From: Apricaphanius iberus | Lineage: Eukaryota; Chordata; Actinopteri; Cyprinodontiformes; Aphaniidae | Assembly (NCBI GenBank): GCA_028564705.1 | Contig: JAPXFQ010001003.1 | Coordinates: forward strand, 1,121,001-1,185,000 | Length of the DNA stretch: 64,000 nucleotides | Reading direction: 5' to 3' | Shown here: piece after piece, positions 24,404-36,428 of the stretch | Layout of the letters: every line of letters starts with the position of its first letter | Position numbering within the stretch: position 1 is the stretch's first letter | Notes under the pieces: model-generated | Database searches by the model: none | Told to the model about the DNA's origin: nothing | The model's input: only the letters and a program-made list of their open reading frames with translations | Program-made: the position numbers and the translations under genes

Positions 24404-24600
24404 TTTCATAAAGTCTCCTGTGGCTTCTTGTTTACGATCCAGTGCGCTGTTGTCAATGCTGCTCCGCTTATCGATGTTTGTGTTTGACAAGAGAACAAAA
24501 CCTGCCACTTGGGTTGAGCCTTCTTTTTGGCTGTTTTCTCCATTTCGTAAGTCCCAAGTCATAGTCGTGACGTTATAGTACGTCAGTACGTTAGAGAGAT
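24404..24600 (-). other. snx11: snx11 putative noncoding first exon
   Basis: The donor tatgaaa|gtaagt sits at the low edge (GT at 24402-24403). Upstream the sequence becomes CpG-rich with CRE-like (tgacgt, acgtca) elements. An open frame runs through the exon (ATG at 24605-24607 or 24560-24562). Spliced to exon 2 it ends at TAG one base before the main ATG; see findings. Confidence 0.5.
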
Positions 24601-24690
24601 TACGCAAGTACGTTTGGAACGATGGGCAACAAAGGAAACACGCCTACGGTAAACGCCTCCGCCATATTGTGAGTGGTAAGTTCTTCTGCA
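24540..24690 (-). promoter_or_regulatory. snx11: Putative snx11 promoter
   Basis: Dense CG dinucleotides, tgacgt at 24548-24553, two acgtcagtacg-like repeats and, on the minus strand, a YY1-like caatatggcgg (24658-24668). There is no TATA box. The position is just upstream of the inferred first exon. Confidence 0.4.
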
Positions 24691-27513
24691 AAAGGCAATC
24701 TTGAGTTTTGCCAATAAAATTCACAAAAAAATCAGTTAAACTACTTGTATTATACATTAATTTAAGTAGGCTACTGCTTATGATGAGACAAAAAACCTGC
24801 GATGAAGACACGAGAAACAATAACTCCAAATTAAAATAAGACAACCATTAGCTATGTACCCCAGTGTATCGAAAGTGACTAATACACATAGGCCTATACA
24901 TAAAAAACAAGCAACTTGAATTAATGTACTCAGTTATTAAAAAGCTCTTGCCAATTAATTTACTCCCTTTGTTTTAACAAAATTCTGTATTTAAAGTGAA
25001 ACTCAACTCACCCCCCAAATCATCTAATGTCTAATGTCTACATATCTGGTCATTATTTTGGGTATTTTAGTACATTTTAGTAAAAATATAAATTTTCTAC
25101 CAAAAAACCGTCAGTGTAGAGGCCTCCTCAGGTACAAACTCTTCACTGCACTTGAATTAGAATCAGGCATAGCTACTGGTTCAGCCAGTATGGCCGATGT
25201 CAGTCCTGGCTTTTGGTGTGTCTAGGACTCAGTCTGACCCACTGAAATCTTGGGCTGTTTAGGGTGACCTGAGTGTGACACACCACAAGAGCTCAGTGGA
25301 GTTTGCAGTGTGGCATGAAGCAGTCTTTTGAGAAGGTCGAAAAACGTACAATGTGAACGTCTTTCTCATCTGTGTCACTGTGCCGTCATCAACATGTCAA
25401 TCCCAGCCCACACCACGGCCAGCCCTCTCCACCTGCACATTCGCTTTGTGGCAGTGGTGTAGCCAGAAATTGCTTTTCAGATCGGCCCAGCAAAAAAATG
25501 GGTGGTCCAAATAAATAACTTGTGGGATTATCTGGGCTCTGAGTTTAGCGAGTGGTCAGCTTTTCCCAAGGGACTATGGGAAAATAGTAACAACGTGTTT
25601 CAAAGAAAACTACCCTAAACAAACTTTTTTACATTAATTTAGGCTACTTTATTTATTTTTACATTAAATTATTTTTAAGGTCTGGAACTTCACTTTAATG
25701 GATTAGTGTAGAATATTTAACACAGGATTGTAATATTTTCAATAAAAGTGTAAGTTTAAAATTTAAAATGTTAGACTTAGTTACACAAAGCAGTCTCACA
25801 GTTTACCTTAGCCTGTCTGGAGAGTTCATAAGGCATGTTATTCAGAACAGCCAATGACAGCAAGTCTTGCGAAAATGAATATGTCCCCTCCAGTTTTGTC
25901 TTGTCTTTTTTTTATTTTATGATGACTTTAAGTGACACTCCTCAGAAATAAAACGTAATGCAAATGTATTTGCTTAGGCTCATGCCCCCAAGCCCACCCA
26001 TAGCCACGCCCTGCTTTGTGGGCTGAGTGAGATTCTGACTGGGGAGGGGGGTGGAGTTGCTCTGTACATGTGAGAACATTTCTGTAGCAGCAGTTTAGTT
26101 AAATTCACATGTTTTGAAAATGTTTTAATGTAAAATGTAATTTCTCATATCATTCCGCTCATGTGCTTTCCAGACTTGTTAGGTAGTTGCACCAAAGTGG
26201 CACCTGTGGGACCATAGACAAGTTTATACATGTCTATGTGTGGGACGTGTTGCTCAATCTTCCGTTCTTCACTAATCGAATGTTTTGATCATATTAAGGA
26301 GGACCACAACAGTCTCAGGTGCCTAGAGACAGGGTCCGTATCGACATGTACAAATGCCGTCTTTATTGTTAACGCAACTTTAGCTCAGCGCTGCTATTAG
26401 TGTTCTTGAGCTCCTTTCAGCATCACACAAGCAGCAACAAAAATCTGTAAACACAGTTGACTGAGTTTTGTCAGATAGGAATTTTAACAGTCAATCAGTA
26501 GGCGTGGGCCATGCTAGTATATTATAGTAATAATATAACATGTTGGTAATGTGTGTTTGAATAATTACTTTGAACATCTGCGCATCCCAAAATCTGTATC
26601 TCCTCTCTTTGAGTTGTCATTAGTTTTAAAAGTTGAAATTGAAATGTTAAACGTGCTCAGTCACGATCGTGAATAAAACTCTACGCCACACATCATTTTT
26701 ATTAGTAAACCTTTAAAAAGCTATGTACACCTTTCCTTCGACCTAATCAAAAACCTAACTTAACACCTAACACTACTTTGAATAAATCCAAGTTATTTAA
26801 AGTAAATTTTTTGAAGTAAGCTAAATCCTGACAAAAAAAGAGAAATGCTCTGGGTTAGTTATTGTCTGGTTAAATCCTTTGAAATATCTTTTTGAAATGA
26901 ATTTCTGGGAATATTATTATATGTGAGACAAAAGTACATAATCTAACACTTGTGTTCTGCTTGTAATGATTTTTCTTTGTCAGAAAAAAAATATATTCAA
27001 TAATAATTAAAATTCTGTAAGAAAAAAAAAGGCAGATTCTGAAAAGTTTCAGGTACTGTCACAACACAGCTAGATGTCATCCCACTTGTGAAATACATTT
27101 TTATGGTCCTATGATTTAATTTGCTAAAACAATGATAAACTCCACACAATGTAATCTAAAAGTATTGTCGGGACTGTTACTTTTACCATTTATTTCTCTC
27201 TTTTTTTTGTTTTTTTTATTGAAGCTGCAATAATAAATGCTAACATTTAAAAATGTGATTACATGCAATTGGTGTGATTCCTATTAATTCAATACTTAAT
27301 GCTGGTGTTGTGAAGTAGCCTTTTTCATGACTGTTAAATTCTTCTTTGCTTTTTTGGTTTTTTAGAGCAGTATTTGAATGGCTGTTGCCATAGTGACATA
27401 CACTCACAGCTATGCTATTATTGCCAAAAAGGACTACAGTTAATTCTAAAAATGAATTTTGTTCAATAAACCCTCTGCACCACGCTGTAAAAGTTGGTCA
27501 AACTGAACGATTC
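24691..27513. other. snx11-ints12 relic spacer
   Basis: AT-rich unique-looking sequence. I see no gene, no clear repeat and no structured RNA. The open frames at 24644-24844 and 25034-25225 show no recognisable content. Confidence 0.5.
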
Positions 27514-27526
27514 CTGTTTTGCAGCC

Positions 27527-27946
27527 ATGTCTGGACCTAATAGCTTGGAGCTGGATCCAATCTTTCTAAACGGACTGAGCTATCTGTGCTCAAATAGCAA
27601 CGATTCGGCTGAGAAGCTCAAAGCTCTGCTTGACGATTCCCTCGCAAAAGAAAGTGACCCATTCTACTACTTCTGCAGAAAGTAAGAATACGTACATAAA
27701 GTCAGTATTTACATTGTTATATCTTCTGTTTGTTTTATTGATATGCACCATGTTCATGGCTAATTGCTATTGGTTTCTGTGCTTAATCCTCAGGAGGTGG
27801 AGGTTTCAAAGGTTTCCGTGTCCAATCTGAGCTTAAGTAAATAAGATTCCAAGTTATCAGGTTCGTCTTCTAACAGCATCAGTGCAAGCAGCAAACCCAG
27901 CTCAGACAAGAGCACGAAAGAAGTGGAGAAAGGGCGTTCAGAAAAG
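27527..27946 (+). pseudogene. ints12 N-terminal relic (Integrator subunit 12), two exons
   Basis: INTS12 is a PHD-finger subunit of the Integrator complex that processes snRNA 3' ends. After an acceptor-like cctgttttgcag, ATG 27527 begins a 52-codon frame with LELDPIFLNGLSYLCSNSND and SAEKLKALLDDSLAKESD, strongly like the human INTS12 start (LELDPIFL..., DSAEKLKALLDESLA). A second exon-like block follows at 27794-27946 (EVEVSKVSVSNLSLSK, then after a stop DSKLSGSSSNSISASSKPSS and DKSTKEVEKGRSEK), matching the next INTS12 segment (DVEPPKISSTKNISIK..). It has an in-frame TAA at 27842-27844. The apparent donor at 27682 leaves two codon bases that do not fit the phase of block 2, implying a frameshift. 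The PHD part was not found. An intron-like gap remains, so it is a segmental copy and not a processed one. Confidence 0.75.
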
Positions 27947-29995
27947 GTACTAAGAGTCATTTTTTTCACAGCAATCTATAGATCAAAGTCTTTTACTTCA
28001 TCAGCAAGTAAAAAGATCATCCATGCATGGATGGTTGCTCCCTACCACAGCAATGGGGTCTGGGTTATGAACGGGGGTATTTCTGCAGTACTCTGCAGCC
28101 GTTGATGCACATCAGTCAAGACATTTACATGGACATCTAAATCAAGCTTTTGGAAAAAAATGTGCGTTCGCCACCGCAACACTAGGTACTGACATCGAAC
28201 CTTTGACGCTGGATTTTTTTGGCTGGCCTTGAGTCACACAGAAGTAAACAAATGCTGACAGCAGTTAAGCAGATGCAGTAAATGCAGGGTGTGCACAAGG
28301 AGCGAAGAAATGGACAACACCACCACTCCGGCACATTAGATTTAGTCTGTACCGTATTATTTGATTATGTTACAATGTGCATCGGTGTTGCTATTTGTGC
28401 ATCTGCTGTCTCATCGCTTCCCCTGAGAAGCTTGGCTAAACTTCGGTTTGATTTTACATGCAGAGAAATTCGATTTTCCAAATGAATTATCTGGTTGGCT
28501 TAGCTCGATTACTCTAACTCTAGTTCGGTTCGACTTCAGTCCGACTAAAGCAATAATTTGACTTACTGCATTTAAACGCACTGAATGACGTCAGTGGACT
28601 CCCCAGTGCTACCATAAATGCTGGCAGGTGCAGTTTAATCCGTCTTTCCTTTTCAGGGAGTTAGCCCAACATTAAATGAGGTGTGTAGGGTTACCACAAA
28701 CTCCGCTCAGATTATTACATTAGTTTAATGTGGAATAAAGAATTTATTTGACAAGAAACAACAATACATTTCTATTGTGATTCCAGTTCTTAAAACAGTT
28801 ATTACCTTTTAACCAATATTTTCTTCCTCAATCAAATTAATATGTTTAAGAATTAAAAAAGTTAAGTAAATGAACCATTGCTTTACTTTGATATCCATTT
28901 TTTTTAATTCATTTAACCAGGAGCATGCTTTTGGCTAACATCTAGTTTTTTTTTAGAGAGAGCGAGAGCGAGATGGCCAAGAAGTTAGAAAACGTAACAA
29001 GTTAAGCTATATGTTTGATGAAAGCATCAGAATACATAAACAAAATAAAACAAGACAGAGTTAACATCATATAGGTACGAGGCCCTTTTTAGGAATAGAA
29101 ATAGCCATTTTTAACTCATGTGTCTTTGACAAAACTCTCCTTAAGAAACCAAAGCATTAGGCTTTTGTATAATTTGAAAATTATTTTATGAATAAGGTAC
29201 AAAATAATAGAACGAAGTACTTCTAATTTATGAAAACAAAATTTCTGCTACTATAAAGAGAAGCCAATTAAAGATCTACCAATTGTTAGGAGGTTGAATA
29301 CCTAAGTAAGAGGAGAGTTTATTCAGCATAGCTTTGTACATAAAACATGCCTCTGTTTTTGTTTCTTTAAACTGAACAAATGCCAAGAAACCACATTGCA
29401 ATATCGCAGTTGATGTTTATAAAACACTGAGATGATTAGAATTTAATCAGGGAACTGGAAACATCATCCATATATTATATAATGTAAGTTCTTTACTAAA
29501 TGCTCAATATGCACATTGATCTCCTTCAGTCAAAAACACAAATATTTGAAGGACAGTATTTCTGTAGGTCTCCCCCTACAATACAAATACCAATATAATC
29601 TGAGAAGTAGAAGTGATTTCTGTAAAACATTCAATCTAAGAACCATTTTAAGACACAGCCTTCCCTTCAGCAGCTGAAAAGCAGTTTGAAATTTAACCAA
29701 TAAAAACATGCCTCAGCGTACAGGCAGCCTAGTAAAGCATTGTGTGTCATCTGCACTTGGGGAATTTCTATCAAAATCTTTAGACAAACTGCATTTGAAA
29801 ATGGGATTGCATTTAAGCTGCAAAGTAGCTTCTAAATCTGCCTGGACCCCAATTTAAAGGTGTTATTGTCAAGCAAGTGTTGCTTTGCCTGATTGTTTAT
29901 TTCAGATTTTAGGTTCAGGTTCTCCTGGCAAAAGGTAGAAAGTTTGGATATAAGGTAAATAATGATTTAAATATGACGGAGTCCCACTAACAAGC
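27947..29995. other. Intergenic spacer
   Basis: I looked for the rest of ints12 (PHD finger with its cysteine pairs) and found none. There are no recognisable repeats or genes, and the sequence is AT-rich and mostly unique. Confidence 0.5.
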
Positions 29996-30041
29996 ATCCA
30001 TCCATCCATCCATCCATCCATCCATCCATCCACCCATCCAT
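29996..30041. repeat. (CATC)n tetranucleotide repeat
   Basis: About ten tandem CATC units with one variant (cacc). It forms the 3' tail of the adjacent minus-strand LINE, as is usual for fish RTE elements. Confidence 0.95.
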
Positions 30042-30870
30042 TTTCTTCCGCTTATCCGGGGTCGGGTCGCGGGGGCAGTAGTTTAAGCAGCAAAAGAGAC
30101 ACCCAGACTTCCCTCTCATAAGCCACTTTGGCCAGCTCCTTGGGAGGAATCCCGAGGCGCTCCCAGCCCAGCCAGGAGACATAATCCCTCCACCGAGTCC
30201 TGGCTCTTTGCCTGGGCCTCCTCCCGGTGGGACGTGCCCAGAACACCTCACCAGAGAGGCGTTCAGGAGGCATCCTGACCAGATGCCCGAGCCACCTCAA
30301 CTGGCTCCTCTCGATATGGAGGAGCTGCGGCTCTACTCTGAGCCCCCTCCAGATGACCGAGCTTCTCACCCTATCTCTAAGGCAGAACCCAGCCACCCTG
30401 CGGAGGAAACTCATTTTAGCCGCCTGTATCCATGATCTCGTTCTTTCAGTCACCACCCAAAGTTTGTGACCATAGATGAGGGTAGGAAGTAGATCGACCG
30501 GTAAATCGAGAGCTTTGCCTTCCGAACCCGGCTCTCTTTTCACCACGACAGACTGGTACAGAGCCCGCATACTGTAACTGCAGATGCCTTACCAATCCAT
30601 CTATCGGTCTCCCGCTCCGTTTTTCCCTCATTTGTGAACAAGACCCCCAAATATCTAAATACCTCCACTTGAAGAAGGACCCCATCCCCAACCCAAAGAC
30701 GGCACCCAACCCTTTTCCGGTTCAAGACCATGGTCTTGGATTTGGAAGTGCTGAACCTCATCCCAGCAGCTTCCCACTCGGCTGCGAACCGCTCCAGCGA
30801 AAGCTGTAGATCACGTTCCGATGGAGCCAACAGGTCCACATCCTCTGCGAACGGCGGGAATAACGAAGGA
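30042..30870 (-). mobile_element. 5'-truncated RTE-clade LINE (Rex3/Expander-like)
   Basis: The minus strand encodes in two overlapping frames the end of the reverse transcriptase and the C-terminal region. The words are FAEDVDLLAPSERDLQLSLE, FSTSKSKTMVLNRKRVGC, FRYLGVLFTNEG, then after a frameshift LPTLIYGHKLWVVTERTRSW, SFLRRVAGFCLRDRVRSS and [15 protein letters not shown]. The catalytic FADD box reads FAED. Homology begins abruptly near 30870, so about 0.8 kb of the 3' end survives. The tail is the CATC/GATG repeat. Confidence 0.85.
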
Positions 30871-31679
30871 GGAGAAGGAGGAAATTGAAACAATGGAAAC
30901 AACTCAAAGGGTACGCCGACCTCTCGAGGGTTCGAGCTTAACGCTGTGAAATGCCTGCAGATCTTTAAGAAAAAAGCAGCCCAGAAGAAACTGAAGAAAT
31001 GAGTCAAGGTTTAGAGAAAGTGACATGGGCGCAGAGGGTAATATGAAGATTAGAAAGTAACAGAAGAAAGATAGATGAGCTTGTGATTTAAAAACAATAA
31101 GTGCAAATATATTGAAAATCAATCAATATCTTTACCCCAGTTAGGACTTTACAAGTTAATATAATGTAATAAATCAGCAGTTAACTTAAATAGCCATCAG
31201 CCATGTCATGTTTGTAGACTTGTATGCATGTACTAAAAGCCTTATAGAGTTGCCTCACTGTGTTTGGTCTTCATTTTCCAAAGTTTCAAGCACTCCCAGT
31301 AAGGTCTAGATAAAGTGTTCCACAGGATTCCTGCTGGGATGATTAGAGGTTGTCGCTTCTAGACAACTCCCTGCTTGCATAAGCAATGACCCTTTTTTGC
31401 CCATCCTGTTCCTTATAAAGGGTGGTGCCAAGCCCTGAAGTGCTGGTCTAAGTGTGGAGGAAATAAGGCAGCTTATGGTCAGCAAAACCCAAAACAGGAG
31501 CAGAAGTGATCTGAATTAACTAGAGATTAATTTGAAAGCTTGGTCACATGGAGGGATTCGGCACTTACCAAATGGGTTTTTTAGGGTTATGGTACTCAAT
31601 AGGTTTAGCTTAGGTTTTTTTGCTCTTGTACAACGTTAGATACCCTCATGTTAAATTCGTGATGGCCTTAACAAGGCTC
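30871..31679. other. Spacer between two retroelement relics
   Basis: No gene recognised. The sequence at 31200-31500 is unique. Confidence 0.45.
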
Positions 31680-32380
31680 AAATAGTTCTTAATAAAATAC
31701 CTGCAGTACCCTGAAAAACCCAAGAAGGTACAGAGTTACTTAAGGTGTCGTGAGAGAGGCCAGGTCCTCAGAACTTCCACTTTTTCAGGGTAGGTCTCTA
31801 TCCCTTTGTATGATACTAAAATGTGTCCATTGTATCGCAGAGAAGTTTGGAAGAACTTACATTTCTCAGGGGAGAGTTTCAGCCCGTACTCTTTCAGGTG
31901 GTTAAGAACTTTCGGGGAACTGGTTCCGTGCTTCTCAGTTGGTTTTGAAAAGACAGTAATACCACTGAGGAACTCCAGCACTACATATCACCAATACATT
32001 GCTCAACAACCTCGGAATTTGCTGAGAGCCTTTGTTGTGCCTTGCAGCATTCTTTTGAACTCCCAAAAGCCACTAGGACACACCAAGGCAGCCTGAAAGC
32101 CATTTAGAGACAGTCAAAGTAGAGAATTTTGCCTTCAGATTTGGGAGAATGTCCGCATCCATTACAGTCTGCAATTTGTAATCAATAAAGAGGTGACATT
32201 CAGTTTTCCTTTCACACCATTACAATTCTCGAAAAGTATTGATTCTCGGATCACATATGCTGGTTGCAGCTCTTCTAAGTGCTTAGGAACCGCCTCCGGG
32301 TCATTGGGGTGTATGGGGCAATGTTTGTGTTTGCATGGAGTCATAAGGGACAACCACATAAATAAAAGAAAAGAATAAGC
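31680..32380 (-). mobile_element. Ty3/gypsy LTR-retrotransposon pol scrap
   Basis: The minus strand has words of the gypsy pol region. At 32162-32359 there is the segment just before the reverse transcriptase (HLEELQPAYVIRESILFENC). At 31736-31981 is the part after the catalytic box (LKEYGLKLSPEKCKFFQTSL, YNGHILVSYKGIETYPEKVE). The catalytic core between them is missing or scrambled, and no LTRs, gag or integrase are seen. It is an inactive relic. Confidence 0.8.
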
Positions 32381-32410
32381 TTAATTTCGACAATATAAAA
32401 TATATATCAT

Positions 32411-32540
32411 AGGGTGGCACAGTGGGTAGCACTGTTGCCTTGCAGCAAGAATGTTGTAGGATTGTATCTTTCTGCAAGGAGTTGGCATGCACCAGACACC
32501 CGCGACTGCTTAGGGTAAGCGTTTTAGAAAATGGATGGAT
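32411..32540 (+). repeat. Fish interspersed repeat (tRNA-like promoter end)
   Basis: agggtggcacagtgggtagc and gcactgttgccttgcagcaa are the start words of a common fish repeat. The copy ends in atggatggat. It is truncated and internally deleted. Confidence 0.6.
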
Positions 32541-34794
32541 ACTAATATATAAAAATATAATTTCAATTTTCCATCAAAGTGCTAATGAAATACACGCCCA
32601 CGACATACTGATCTTGTATCAGAATGTGCATTGAAAGCACATATTAGCTCTATCTTGATAAGAATACTACCAAATTGTAATAAAAATGCACTTTAAATTG
32701 ATAATCTCACTATCAAACAAAAACTGCAAATACTCTGAAAAATGTAATACATACAACAATATTTAGACAAATACCTTGAAGCACAATTTAATTTTTTTGG
32801 AATTCTAGCATTGACTAATGGTTTTAGCCACATTAAAGGAATTTTTGTTGGGCTAAAATGCTAATGGAGCTTATGCAATCAATCAGTGTGTTTACCGACT
32901 GTAAGAGAAAACCAAACTATTGCCTTAGTCTGACTGAAGTTGGACTTTTGAAATGAATGTATTGCACCAGCTGAAGTTGAACCAAACTGGATTTCACCTA
33001 ATTGGACTAATGCATCCAGAGAAAGCGGTTAGAAAATTTAATTTCTCCACATGTAATCTCCAACCCTGCCTTAGCCAAGTTATTTACATGAAGTGAAGAG
33101 ACCGCGGAAGTGGGAATAACAACACTGGTACACAACAACACTATAGCAACACGTGTAACACAATCAAGCAGTACAGTACTTAAGAAATGTATTGTGCTTT
33201 AGCTTTTTGGTCATCCAAGTCATTGCTCATAGTGCATACCCCGCTTTTACTCCATCTGCTTCACTGCTGCTAGCATTGGTTTACTATCTGTGTGACTCTC
33301 TAGGCCAACCAAAAGAATGCCAACATGAAAGGGTGCATTTCTCTACTTAGTGTCTCAGAGTCGAATCAACCCCATGTATAGTTTTATTTTCTGAGTCACA
33401 CGTAAACTGGGATAAACACTACCTTTCTGGTTAAACTATTTGTCAGGATATTGAACGGGGATATAGAACGGGGATTTCCAGACGTCAGCCTGTTCACAAC
33501 TGAAGCTATCTAGAGTTTAACACACATAAAATTCCTATTTTTAACAATATAATTCAGAGCGTGTTTGGGGATGTCTTTCCTTACAAATTTCCTCATTTTC
33601 AAATAAGGTTATTTTCTAAGGCAACTACAGGAAGCAGCCAGCAGCATTGGTCTCTGTCAAGCTGTGTCTGATGTAATCTAAGCAGCAAATCGGTGCTGCG
33701 CAATAATAAGTATGGGACAATCGACCTTATTGGCTGATGCAAACTCGGGACATGCCAGCTATTTTTTGTTCAGTCTAAATCTATATTAAAAGTATATTAT
33801 GTATTTTGTTTTTTTTTACCAGTAATTTATTACTGTGCATATCCACGTACTGTATAAGGTATGTAATACATAATTTTCTATTCTTGTTTGTGTTTTTAAC
33901 ACTGGGTTACAACTGCACAGCCCTGTAAATCCCCTAATGGCTTGGGATAACTTGGGATCCCCCAGAAAGAAACTGAGGAACTGATGTATTGATGTCCCTC
34001 CTGGACTGGTTACCACTGCACACGGATAAGTGGAAAATTGACTTGATGGAGATGTATTTTTAACAGAATGTCATCATAGACAGCAGCAGACTGTTTACTC
34101 AGCTGCTAACGGTGGTTAAAGTCTTTTCTTCCAGGTGTGTGGGTATTAAGAGAGTGAGAGGTTGAACTAAAGTGACAAGATATTAAATCCAATATGGCGG
34201 TTTTCTATCATGATATTGACAACATGTATTTGATCAACAGAAATGGAGGAAGGGTTTGAATTTACACTCTTTCACCAGATGGAAAATCTTAATATCTGAT
34301 CAGTCTCTTCCTGAGAAGTATGACTTGTTGGTCTATTGATCTCAGTTGGCTTAGAGGAAAGAACAAAATACACTAAACCATTACTTGGAGTTATCTATTT
34401 CTCGTTGCATGTTTAATCAGGCAAATTAAAATTATTGAATCATTTATCAGGATTATCAGCCTGGTGTTTTGTTAAAAGAAGAAAGCCTTACTTTCTTGAG
34501 AAGCAAATATTGATGATACCCAATTTAACCAATCAGTGAAGTTAAGAATGTGTAGTTCTGTTTACCGAATGCACACTGAATCACTGCCTAACATTTAATC
34601 CTCATCTCTGTAAAAAAAGGAATCCTTTTGTTTTATTGTGATTTTAAATGATTGATAATTACCATGAAAAAACTAAATAAACGACTACAGAACTTTGGGA
34701 TATCCGTTTAACCTTTTCCACACTTCCCACAGACTCCTAATTGTATTTAGGTGTACACTTTTACTGCACCTTTCTTATATGTGAGTATGATTTG
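32541..34794. other. Intergenic spacer
   Basis: AT-rich, no gene or clear repeat family. The frame at 33816-34016 has no recognisable content. Confidence 0.45.
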
Positions 34795-35128
34795 ATCTAA
34801 TCCAGTATTTCTCAATTTTTTTACAGTGGGTGCTACCTGAGAAAATGTCGGGCTCTCCAAGTACCACGATCATGACTAACCTAAACATACAGTAGAGAAA
34901 GCTTACTCTTTTAACTATAGGCAATTAACAAATGAGGCTTATTTACTCCATGAAAGGATTATTTATTGGTAATTGTTGCCAGCCACAACCACTATGTGTG
35001 AATTATAATTCTTTTAACTTATTTTAATTAAAAAAAAATATTTAGAACTTTCCTCCATGTACCACTTAAGAGAGTTTGAGTACCTCTGGTGGTACATGTA
35101 CCACAGTTTGAGAATAATGGATCTAATC
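34795..35128. mobile_element. hAT-type MITE with 8-bp target duplication
   Basis: The element body is 34803-35120. The left end is CAGTATTTCTCAA and the right end, on the other strand, CCATTATTCTCAA. Both sides are flanked by the identical 8-mer atctaatc (34795-34802 and 35121-35128), the duplication length made by hAT transposases. There is no coding capacity, and it is about 318 bp. Confidence 0.8.
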
Positions 35129-35920
35129 CATTCCATCGCTGTTCTGGGGTCCGTTCCAGAAAGCAGGTTATGTGACATAACCGGATAAGTCTGAGGGTAA
35201 GTTTGTGGATAACCTCAACTTTCAGTTCCAAAAACAGAAGTATCTTTCAAGGTATGTCAGTAACCATAGAAACTTAATCTCAGAACATAACCTGCTCTGA
35301 ACCAGGTTATTTTCCAGGTAAATTTGTTTCAGAGAGGGTTCTGAGCATGGCGTGAACTTTTAAATGATGATCCTTTGGACATGGAAGCACAGATTATATA
35401 ATATTTTGTCAAAATAACTTAAATTTTGTCAACTGTAGGACAAAGCCCATTGCATATTACAAACAATAAAAAACTATTTCACAAACATAATGGTAAGCCT
35501 TTACAGACACAACTCCTCAGCTGGGTGAGGGGAGATGGTGGTGGCCCCCCATCAGTTAGACAGGCCTCAAACTTATTTACATTAGCTACATGATAAGAGG
35601 AATACACAAAAAATACTTAATAGGCCTATATCTCTCCAGTAATTATTTTATTTCAATATTAACTGTTTGGAAAATCTTTTTGAGTTTCATTTTGACTTAA
35701 GAGTTCTTTTGGTTACAGAAGGATTGCATTTAATTAAGTTAGAGGTCAATATATGTCTAAGTGAATTTACAATTATTGTACCCTCAACAATTGGTGGCAA
35801 AAGAATGTACATTTAAAAAAAATGATCCAACATACAGGAACAAATTGTAAATTATACGTCATATCCTCCAAGGGGTAGAAAAAGAATAAATAAAAATGAA
35901 GATTGTTGAAGGTTATATTT
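35129..35920. other. Intergenic spacer
   Basis: AT-rich sequence between two MITE-like elements. No gene seen. Confidence 0.4.
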
Positions 35921-36428
35921 AAAGGCACAGTGTGTAATTTTCGGCCAGTAGGGGGCAGTACATACCTAAATTATCAAAAGCATGCGGTATCTGTGTCTTC
36001 GAGTAAGAAACTCAACTACGGAGGTCCAACTTGTGCGTTTTTCAAGCACTCAATTCCCTGAGAATTATCTATTTGCAGCAACGTGACGAGCACATCAGTC
36101 TCTCTTTCATCGCTTGGAACTAGCGAAGAGGTAAAAATGTATTTATGGCGAAACTATTTTGCATTTTGAGGGGAAATCAGTGTTTTAATAGCGGGCTTGT
36201 TCCATGCGCTTTGTCCGTCTGGGCTCTTGTAGAAGTAAACACGTCATCTAATATGGCTTTCCCCTGAAAAGAGGACCCGCGCCTATGTATTTTTAAACAG
36301 ATTTTTAAAGTCATATTTTACAATATCGCCAATATTTTGCATTTAATGTGCTTTACGTAATTATTATAACATAACATTTTAATGGCTATTTTCAAAAATA
36401 TACTGCAAAAACTACACACTGTCATTTT
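35921..36428. mobile_element. Candidate short TIR element
   Basis: The left end is aaaggcacagtgtgtaattt. The right end, on the other strand, is aaaatgacagtgtgtagttt. They match at about 16 of 20 positions and sit next to TTA, so a PIF/Harbinger-like origin is possible. It is about 508 bp with no open frame. A CTCF-like core ccagtagggggcagtac lies at 35944-35960. Confidence 0.6.

Noticed and set aside
28000..29990. Search for the remaining ints12 exons (PHD finger)
   Set aside because: No Cys-x2-Cys pattern in a plausible frame. The relic seems to end at 27946.
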